From positions 558,001 to 622,000 of the forward strand of contig JAXMCV010000001.1 of NCBI GenBank assembly GCA_046349215.1: a DNA stretch of 64,000 nucleotides, written 5' to 3'. Within the stretch, counting starts at the first letter, position 1. Each line of letters begins with the position of its first letter. The DNA comes from JAJXWB01 sp046349215 (GTDB lineage: Bacteria > Pseudomonadota > Alphaproteobacteria > Rhizobiales > Beijerinckiaceae). Below the pieces are notes generated by a model. That model saw only the letters and a program-made list of their open reading frames with translations, had not been told where the DNA came from and ran no database searches. Made by a program: the position numbers and the translations under genes. Of the stretch, positions 58,076 to 64,000 are shown in pieces.

Positions 58076-58210
58076 GGCGACAATCTAGGCGCAGGAGCGC
58101 CGCTTTCCAACGGAAGGCCCGCCGCGACCTGCGGTCGCAACCCCGCTTGAGGCCCGGAGGCGGCGAAGGCTAGGATCGCTCGGGTACGGAACCGGCAGAC
58201 CGGAGTTCGC

Positions 58211-59371
58211 TTGGCCGAGGGGATCGCGAGGACTTACGCCAGCGGCGTGCGCTGCGCGCTGTGGCCCGACGTCGATTGCGACGCCGCGCTGGCCTTCGCC
58301 GCCGCGAACGCGGGCCCGGCGCCCGTCGCGCTCCTGATGATCTTCGCCGCCGCCACGACCGACCCGCTTCAGCTGGCGGCGGCGATCGGCCGGCATTTTC
58401 CGGGCGCGCGACATATCGCCTGCTCCACCGCCGGCGAGATCGGGCCGGAGGGCTATGCCGAGGATTCCATCGTCATCGTCAGCCTGCCGCAGGCGGGCTT
58501 CCACGTCTCGACGCTGACGATCGAGAACCTGTCCGGCATCGAATTCGCAGACATCGCCCGCCGCGTCGGCCGCTTCAGGCAGGAACACGACAATACGCCG
58601 CCCGAGGGTTTCGCCGGCGCGGAAGGCTTCGCGCTCTCCTTCATCGACGGCCTGTCGCGGCGCGAGGAATTGTTCGTTTCCGCCATCCACGAGGCGCTGG
58701 AGGGCATGCCGCTGCTCGGCGGCTCGACGGGCGACGACCTGGAGTTCCAGCGGACATGGTGCATCGCCGACGGGCGGATTCTCTCGGATTGCGGCGTGCT
58801 GGCGCTGGTCAGCACGAAACATCGCTTCACGGCGTTTCGTCACGACAATTTCGAGCCGACCGACGTGCGGCTGGTCGTGACGGACTGCGACCAGGAGACG
58901 CGCACGGTTCGCGAACTCAACGCCGCGCCGGCGGCGCGCGAATATGCCGAATGCATCGGCGTCGCGGCCACGAAACTCGATTCCATGAGTTTCGCGTCGC
59001 ATCCGGTCGTGGTGAAAGTAGGCGGCGAATATTACTGCCGCTCGATCGGCCATGCCAACGAGGACAATTCTCTGACGTTTTTCTGCGCGGTCGAAACCGG
59101 CGTCGTGCTCACGGTCTCGCGTTCGCTGCATCTGGTGGAAAGCGCGCGCTCGGCGTTTCGCGCGGTGACCGAGGAAACGGGCGCCGATTTCGTTCTCGGC
59201 TTCGACTGCGCGCTGCGCCGCCTCGACGCCGAGAACCGCCAGCTCAAACGAGAACTGTCGGACGTCTATCGCGAGCACGGCGTTATCGGCTTCAACACCT
59301 ACGGCGAGCAGTTCGGAGCGATGCATCTCAACCAGACCTTCACGGGCCTCGCGATAGGGCCGCGCGTGTGA
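58211..59371 (+). CDS. FIST-domain sensor, NosP-like
   Basis: This 386-aa protein spans FIST_N and FIST_C domains: MIFAAATTDPLQLAAAIGRHF, HIACSTAGEIGPEGY, ALSFIDGLSRREELFVSAIHEALEGMPLLGGSTGDDL, then ECIGVAATKLDS and VIGFNTYGEQFGAMHLNQTFTGLAIG. FIST proteins act as input modules. Some, called NosP, bind haem and sense nitric oxide, passing the signal to a kinase encoded beside them. The start is TTG at 58211 with GGAG five bases before. It overlaps the kinase gene by four bases (GTGA). Confidence 0.85.
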   Translation: MAEGIARTYASGVRCALWPDVDCDAALAFAAANAGPAPVALLMIFAAATTDPLQLAAAIGRHFPGARHIACSTAGEIGPEGYAEDSIVIVSLPQAGFHVSTLTIENLSGIEFADIARRVGRFRQEHDNTPPEGFAGAEGFALSFIDGLSRREELFVSAIHEALEGMPLLGGSTGDDLEFQRTWCIADGRILSDCGVLALVSTKHRFTAFRHDNFEPTDVRLVVTDCDQETRTVRELNAAPAAREYAECIGVAATKLDSMSFASHPVVVKVGGEYYCRSIGHANEDNSLTFFCAVETGVVLTVSRSLHLVESARSAFRAVTEETGADFVLGFDCALRRLDAENRQLKRELSDVYREHGVIGFNTYGEQFGAMHLNQTFTGLAIGPRV

Positions 59372-60753
59372 GGACCGACGACGAAAGTGGGCTGATCTCG
59401 GCCGACATCATGGGCCGCACGGTGCGCGCCGCGCCGGCCGAGATCGTCCAGCGGCTGACCCGCATCAACAAGGCGCTGGTCGAGCGTCTGGAAAATCGCA
59501 TCGACAGTCAGGCCAGCGCCTATTCGCTGTTCCAGACCGCCATCGGTCTCGAAGCGCAGGTTCGGCAAAGAACCGCCGAACTCAAGACGGCGCTGGTCGA
59601 CCTCGAGCGTTCCAACGCCGCGCTCGTCAGCGCCAAGGAGGTGGCGGAAAAAGCCAATTCGTCGAAGACGCGTTTCCTCGCGGCCGCCGGGCACGACCTG
59701 CTGCAGCCGCTGTACGCCGCCCAGCTCTCGATCTCGACGCTCGCCGAGATGCAGGCGACGCCGGAAAGCGCGGCCCTGTGCCGCCAGATCGATCGCGCGC
59801 TGGTGACGATCGAGGCGTATCTTCGCTCGATTCTCGACATTTCGAAACTCGACGCCGGCGTCGTCATGCCGGAAATCCAGAACGTCGCGCTGGCGGAAAT
59901 CTTCCAGTCCCTCGATTCCGACTTCCGGCCGATCGTCGAACGCAAGAAGCTCAAGCTGCGCTTTCGTCCGACGCGCCTGATGGTCGCCAGCGATTCCATC
60001 CTCCTGAGGCGCGTGCTTCAGAACCTCGTCTCCAATGCAGCGCGCTATACCGAGGAAGGCGGCGTCCTGGTCGGCGTGCGCCAACGCGGCGCGTTCGTGC
60101 GCATCGAGGTGACCGACACGGGCGTCGGCGTGGACCCGAACGAGACAGAACGCATCTTCGAGGAGTTTCATCGCTCGCCGTCGCAGCGGCAGGGACGCAG
60201 CGGCGAAGGGCTGGGTCTCGGCCTGTCCATCGTGCAACGCATGGCGCAGGCGCTCGACCACCGCATCGAGCTCCGCTCGCGCCCGGGGCGCGGATCGCGT
60301 TTCACGATCGTCGCGCCGCTGGCGCAAGACGATGAGCCTTCGCCCGCCGAAACCGTGCTGGTCGAAACCTGGGCGCGCGCCAGCGATCTCACCGGCCGAC
60401 GCGTCCTGCTCGTCGAAAACGATCCGGACGTGCTCGAGGCGACACGCTGGCTCCTCGTCCAGTGGGGGGCGGATGTCAGCGCCGCGCGGGATCTCTCGTC
60501 GGTGCGCGAGCGATTGTCGGGCGCACGCGCGCCGGACGTGATCGTCGCCGATTATCATCTCGACAGCGGCGAGAACGGACTGCAGGCGATCGCGCTGGCG
60601 CGCTCGCTGACGCGCAGCGAGGTTCCGAGCGTCGTCGTTACAGCTGACCAGACCGCGGAAACCACGGAACTCGTGAGAGCCGCCGGCTGTGAAGTGCTGC
60701 GCAAACCGGTCAAGCCCGCGCAACTGCGCGCCGTCCTGACGCATCTGCTCTGA
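59368..60753 (+). CDS. Hybrid histidine kinase with receiver domain (NahK-like)
   Basis: This 461-aa protein starts at a GTG inside the end of the FIST gene. An N-terminal helical/coiled-coil region (to about residue 100) lacks membrane segments or PAS-like features. The H-box GHDLLQPLYAAQ places the phospho-His at 109. The ATPase domain has NLVSNAARYTEEGG, the DTGVGVDPNE box and GLGLGLSIVQRM. A receiver domain follows, with the acceptor Asp in VIVADYHLDSGENG and the Lys in VLRKPVKPAQL. The HDLLQPL H-box is typical of NahK-type kinases paired with NosP. The protein is soluble and its input probably comes from the FIST partner. Confidence 0.88.
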   Translation: MRTDDESGLISADIMGRTVRAAPAEIVQRLTRINKALVERLENRIDSQASAYSLFQTAIGLEAQVRQRTAELKTALVDLERSNAALVSAKEVAEKANSSKTRFLAAAGHDLLQPLYAAQLSISTLAEMQATPESAALCRQIDRALVTIEAYLRSILDISKLDAGVVMPEIQNVALAEIFQSLDSDFRPIVERKKLKLRFRPTRLMVASDSILLRRVLQNLVSNAARYTEEGGVLVGVRQRGAFVRIEVTDTGVGVDPNETERIFEEFHRSPSQRQGRSGEGLGLGLSIVQRMAQALDHRIELRSRPGRGSRFTIVAPLAQDDEPSPAETVLVETWARASDLTGRRVLLVENDPDVLEATRWLLVQWGADVSAARDLSSVRERLSGARAPDVIVADYHLDSGENGLQAIALARSLTRSEVPSVVVTADQTAETTELVRAAGCEVLRKPVKPAQLRAVLTHLL

Positions 60754-60779
60754 CCCGTCGACCTGAGGCTGGCGCGCGC

Positions 60780-61922
60780 TCAGAAGCAGGCGCGCACGGC
60801 GTTCGTGAAATGCACGACCTCGGCGCGACGGTCGTGGTCGCCGGGCGGCGCATGGGGCGGCTGCGGAAAGGCGCCGAGCGTAATCACTATCAGCCGATCC
60901 TTGCGGAAGATGTCGATACGCTGGCCGGCGAAGCCCAGCGCCGACATGACGTCGCGCCCGAGCCACCACGAATAGCCGTAATGCGTGATGTCGAAGATCG
61001 GCGTCGGATCCGGCACGGCGAAGGCCGGCGTGGCGGCGGCCTCGACCCAGCCCTCCGGCAAGACGCGATTGCCCGAGATCACACCGTCGTTCAGCACAAA
61101 GAGCGCGAATCGGCCGAAATCGCGCAGGCACATGCCGGCGCGCGAACCGCCGATCTCCTGCCCTCCTTCCGATTCCAGCGTGTAGAAGGCGTCGCATTCC
61201 ATGCCGGCCGGCTTCCACACCTTTTGCGACATGTAATCGGCGAGCGGCATGCCGACCGCCGCCGTCAGCGCGGCGCCGAGCAGGAACGTGTCGCCGGAAT
61301 TGTAGAGAAAACTGGTTCCCGGCGCATGCTGGCGCGGCAGGCCCGACATCAGTTTCAGCACGCCCCCCGGCACGCGGTCCGCCATGGATTTCGAATAGCG
61401 GTTCACGTCGGAATCGCGGTCGGTGTAATCCTCGTTCCAGCGCACGCCCGACGACATGGTCATGAGATGGCGCAGGCTGACGCCGTCGTAGGCGGAGCCG
61501 CGCAAGGCAGGCAGCCAGCGCGTCACATGTTCGTCGATCGAGGGAATGGCCCCGTCGTGCACGGCGGCGCCGATGAGCATGGCGGTCATCGACTTGATGG
61601 TCGACATGGTCGACCAGCGATCGCCCTCCTGCAGTCCCAGCCCGTAGCGTTCGAGAGCGACGGAACCGTCGCGGATCACGAGCAGCCCGGAAATGAAATT
61701 GCGGTCCATGAAGGACGCGACATCATGCTCCACGCCGTCGACCTGGTAGCGCGGCGCGATTTCCCGGCCGCGCGGCAAGGGCGTCGGCGCGCCGCTGCCG
61801 GCGACGACGCGATGGGCGAACAATCTGTCGACGATGCGAAAGCCGTAGGGCTGGATCGCCGGCGGCCAGAGCAGGAAGTCTTCCGCGCGCGGCAGGTGGG
61901 ATTGCGGCAGCGCGACGCTCAT
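60780..61922 (-). CDS. Serine hydrolase, beta-lactamase/esterase family
   Basis: This 380-aa penicillin-binding-protein-like hydrolase has the SxxK nucleophile in TMSTIKSMTAMLIG, the Tyr-containing FLYNSGDTFLLGAALT and the later GYSWWLGRD segment. The family includes class C beta-lactamases, esterases and D-peptidases; it has no visible signal peptide, which favours an esterase or cytoplasmic role. Its ATG shares one base with the stop of the response regulator (TGATG), so the two genes are coupled. It converges on the kinase gene with only 26 bp between stops. Confidence 0.82.
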   Translation of the reverse strand: MSVALPQSHLPRAEDFLLWPPAIQPYGFRIVDRLFAHRVVAGSGAPTPLPRGREIAPRYQVDGVEHDVASFMDRNFISGLLVIRDGSVALERYGLGLQEGDRWSTMSTIKSMTAMLIGAAVHDGAIPSIDEHVTRWLPALRGSAYDGVSLRHLMTMSSGVRWNEDYTDRDSDVNRYSKSMADRVPGGVLKLMSGLPRQHAPGTSFLYNSGDTFLLGAALTAAVGMPLADYMSQKVWKPAGMECDAFYTLESEGGQEIGGSRAGMCLRDFGRFALFVLNDGVISGNRVLPEGWVEAAATPAFAVPDPTPIFDITHYGYSWWLGRDVMSALGFAGQRIDIFRKDRLIVITLGAFPQPPHAPPGDHDRRAEVVHFTNAVRACF

Positions 61923-62596
61923 CAGGCGGCGCCCGCGCTCTTCTGGCCGGCGAGTATGGCCTCGAAATCTAGGCCCGACGCCTCGATCACCGCCTGCGTG
62001 CGCGAAGCGACATTGAGCTTGCGCAGGATTTCCGAGACATGCGCCTTGACGGTCGTTTCGCCGACATCGAGTTCGAAGGCGATCTGCTTGTTGAGGAGTC
62101 CCTGTCGCAACATGCCGAGAACGCGGAGTTGCTGCGGCGTGAGACTTGCGAGGCGCGCGGCGAAGTCGACCTTCGGCGGACGACGCGATTTGTCGGGCGC
62201 CGGCGCGAAGCTCGCCGGCACGAAAACCTCGCCGTTCATCACCTTGCGAATGGCTTCGGTGAGTTCCGCCTTCTTCACGGACTTCGGGATGAAACCCGAA
62301 ATGCCGCAGTTCATCGCCTCGCTGACGATGCGTGGGTCCTCGAGGCCGGACACGACGACGAGGGGAAGACCGGGAAAGCGGGCGCGAATGCCCAGAACGC
62401 CCTCGAAGCCTTTGACGCTGGGCATCGACAGATCGATCAGCGCCAGATCGAAGCCCGGAGCGCGCTCGATCTCGGCGACGGCTTCCTCGATCGAGGATGC
62501 TTCGACCACTTCGGCGTGCGGATAAGCGGTGCGCACGGCGCTCTGCAGCGCCTCGCGAAACAGCGGATGATCGTCGACAACGAGAAAGCGGTCCAT
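61922..62596 (-). CDS. LuxR/NarL-family response regulator
   Basis: This 224-aa protein has an N-terminal receiver domain (MDRFLVVDDHPLFREAL, acceptor Asp in LALIDLSMPSVKGFEG, Lys in FIPKSVKKAEL). The C-terminal helix-turn-helix of the NarL type has LTPQQLRVLGMLRQGLLNKQIAFELDVGETTVKAHVSEILRKL. It is a DNA-binding transcription regulator in a two-component system. The receiver-bearing hybrid kinase 1.2 kb away on the other strand is the obvious candidate partner. A serine hydrolase is translationally coupled downstream. Confidence 0.92.
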   Translation of the reverse strand: MDRFLVVDDHPLFREALQSAVRTAYPHAEVVEASSIEEAVAEIERAPGFDLALIDLSMPSVKGFEGVLGIRARFPGLPLVVVSGLEDPRIVSEAMNCGISGFIPKSVKKAELTEAIRKVMNGEVFVPASFAPAPDKSRRPPKVDFAARLASLTPQQLRVLGMLRQGLLNKQIAFELDVGETTVKAHVSEILRKLNVASRTQAVIEASGLDFEAILAGQKSAGAA

Positions 62597-62650
62597 CGAT
62601 GCGTCCGCAAGACGCCTCCCCGCCCTTGCGGGCGGAGAGGCGGATTTGCC

Positions 62651-63436
62651 TTACGCCGCGGCGACGGCGCGCCGGGCCATCACGCCGATCAGATGGGCGC
62701 GATAGTCGGCCGAGCCGTGGATGTCGCCGTTCAGGCCGCTGGCCGCGACCTTCAGGCCATCGAGCGCGCCGACCGAGAAATTGGCCGACAGCTTCGTCTC
62801 GGCCTCCGTCCAGCGGAACACGCCGTCCGACCCCGCGCCGGTGACGGCGACGCGCACGCTCGGGCCGCGCTTGGCGACCGCGACGCCGACCAGCGCATAG
62901 CGCGAGGCCGGATTGCGGAACTTCGCGTAGGCGAATTTCTCGGCGTGCGGGAATTCGACCGCGATGATCAGTTCGTTGTCTTCGAGCGCCGTGGTGAACA
63001 GGCCCTGGAAGAAATCGTCCGCCGCGATCTTGCGACGATCGGTGACGACGGTCGCGCCAAGCGCCAGGAGCGCCGCCGGATAGTCGGCGACGGGATCGTT
63101 GTTGGCGACCGAACCGCCGATCGTGCCGCGATGGCGAACCTGCGGATCGCCGATGCCGCCTGCGAGTTCGGCGAGGCCGGCGATGGCCTTCTTGACGACG
63201 TCCGAGCCCGCGACCTCGCCATGCGTCGACATGGCCTTGATCGTCAGTACGGAGCCGTTGTCCGAAATGCCTTTCAGGTCGGCGACCTTGCCGAGATCGA
63301 CGAGATGGCCGGGTTGTGCGAGCCGCTGCTTCATCGTGGGGATGAGCGTATGGCCGCCGGCGAGGAACTTGCCCTCGCCGACCGACTTGACGGCGTCGGC
63401 GACGCTGGTCGCCGCATGATGGGTGAATGCGTACAT
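62651..63436 (-). CDS. coxM: Molybdopterin dehydrogenase FAD-binding subunit (CoxM-like)
   Basis: This 261-aa protein matches the medium, FAD-binding subunit of the carbon monoxide dehydrogenase/xanthine dehydrogenase family. It has the FAD motif GKFLAGGHTLIPTMKQRL and the second conserved stretch GGIGDPQVRHRGTIGGSVANNDPVADYPAAL (T-I-G-G-S). It passes electrons from the iron-sulphur subunit to an acceptor. It lies 12 bp downstream of the large-subunit gene on the same strand; a coxS gene is not in the window. Whether the enzyme oxidises CO or another substrate cannot be told from this subunit. Confidence 0.9.
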   Translation of the reverse strand: MYAFTHHAATSVADAVKSVGEGKFLAGGHTLIPTMKQRLAQPGHLVDLGKVADLKGISDNGSVLTIKAMSTHGEVAGSDVVKKAIAGLAELAGGIGDPQVRHRGTIGGSVANNDPVADYPAALLALGATVVTDRRKIAADDFFQGLFTTALEDNELIIAVEFPHAEKFAYAKFRNPASRYALVGVAVAKRGPSVRVAVTGAGSDGVFRWTEAETKLSANFSVGALDGLKVAASGLNGDIHGSADYRAHLIGVMARRAVAAA

Positions 63437-63448
63437 GTGGCGTTCCTC

Positions 63449-64000
63449 CTATTCCGCTGCCTGCTTCAGTCCGGAAGCCTGGGCGGCTCTCCAGACCTTT
63501 TCGGGCGTCGCTGGCATGCTGATGTTTTCGTGACCAAGCGCGTTGGTGATGGCGTTGATCACCGCCGGCGGCGCGGCGATGGCGCCGGCCTCGCCGCAGC
63601 CCTTGATGCCGAGCGGGTTCGACGGGCACGCGGTGACCGTCATGCCGACATTGTAGGATGGCAGGTCGTGCGCGCGCGGCATGGTGTAGTCCATGAAGCT
63701 CGCGGTGATCAGCTGGCCTTCACCGTCGTACACAGCGCCTTCGAGCAGCGCCTGTCCGACGCCCTGCGCGATGCCGCCATGCACCTGGCCTTCGACGATC
63801 AGCGGATTGATGATGTTTCCGAAGTCGTCGACGGCGGTCCAGCGCTCGATGCCCACGACGCCGGTCGCCGGATCGATCTCGACCTCGCAGATGTGCACGC
63901 CAGCGGGGAAGGTGAAGTTGGTTGGATCCCAGAAGGCGCTTTCCTTCAGGCCCGGCTCCAGTTCCTGTCCATTGAACTTGTGCGCGATATACGCCTGCAG
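63449..64000 (-). CDS. coxL: Molybdenum hydroxylase large subunit (CoxL-like), C-terminal part
   Basis: The last 183 codons of a large-subunit gene run into the window from the right edge; the N-terminus and the active-site loop that separates CO dehydrogenase forms are outside. Visible are VHICEVEIDPATGVVGIERW, NPLIVEGQVHGGIAQGVGQALLEGAVYD and the catalytic Glu in GIKGCGEAGAIAAPPAVINAI. A start at 63898 is only an internal GTG. It belongs to a cox operon with coxM downstream; any coxS is outside the window. Confidence 0.85.
   Translation of the reverse strand: MQAYIAHKFNGQELEPGLKESAFWDPTNFTFPAGVHICEVEIDPATGVVGIERWTAVDDFGNIINPLIVEGQVHGGIAQGVGQALLEGAVYDGEGQLITASFMDYTMPRAHDLPSYNVGMTVTACPSNPLGIKGCGEAGAIAAPPAVINAITNALGHENISMPATPEKVWRAAQASGLKQAAE

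Overview
The window is one contiguous piece of a high-G+C alphaproteobacterial chromosome, most likely from the order Hyphomicrobiales (Rhizobiales). Supporting signs are the block tig-clpP-clpX-lon-HU beside a tRNA-Leu, the recG/sdhE/mfd cluster, an IalB-family protein, a 49-aa aa3-type oxidase subunit IV, DUF502 and HspQ genes, and many intergenic paired hairpins. No ribosomal RNA or phylogenetic marker is present that would fix the genus. Most of the window is chromosomal core sequence, with two identical insertion sequences and a few accessory genes.

Layout. 1-1531: the end of a pterin-binding methyltransferase and an amidohydrolase. 1630-9159: protein quality control on the minus strand (HU, Lon, ClpX, ClpP, trigger factor) and tRNA-Leu(UAG). 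9240-14478: an M3 peptidase, a multicopper-oxidase-like protein that has lost most copper ligands, a flippase-like membrane protein and a small anchored protein. 14475-21968: recG, the first IS110 copy, sdhE and mfd. 22115-26856: a tandem two-barrel outer-membrane protein, DUF502, a GNAT acetyltransferase and the NAD(P)HX repair enzyme. 26853-32430: a MetE-like enzyme, a Baeyer-Villiger-type monooxygenase, a YghU-type glutathione transferase and class II fumarase. 32526-33658: the second IS110 copy, followed by about 780 bp without a convincing gene.

34441-45485: a malyl-CoA-lyase-like enzyme, hspQ, an IalB protein, a YejA-like binding protein coupled to a degenerate acyl-CoA-synthetase domain, a DsbA/FrnE-like protein, two glycosyltransferases, a patatin and the small oxidase subunit. 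45489-54496: glmS, a small secreted Cys-containing protein, glmU, opgG-opgH (periplasmic glucans) and a coniferyl-aldehyde-type dehydrogenase. 54723-64000: an amidohydrolase, CopA, a FIST/NosP-like sensor overlapping a hybrid histidine kinase, a convergent response-regulator/serine-hydrolase pair, and coxM with the end of coxL.

The most interesting system is the pair of identical IS110-family elements. Each carries about 180 bp of non-coding sequence upstream of a DEDD transposase. That leader folds into stem-loops. It contains a heptamer complementary to the right half of the target at which both copies sit, and an 11-mer identical to the predicted circle junction of the element. This is what a programmable bridge RNA would look like. 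Removing either element at a CT core rebuilds a perfect REP-like hairpin, which defines the target. The second most interesting system is the NosP/NahK-like signalling locus at 58-62.6 kb.
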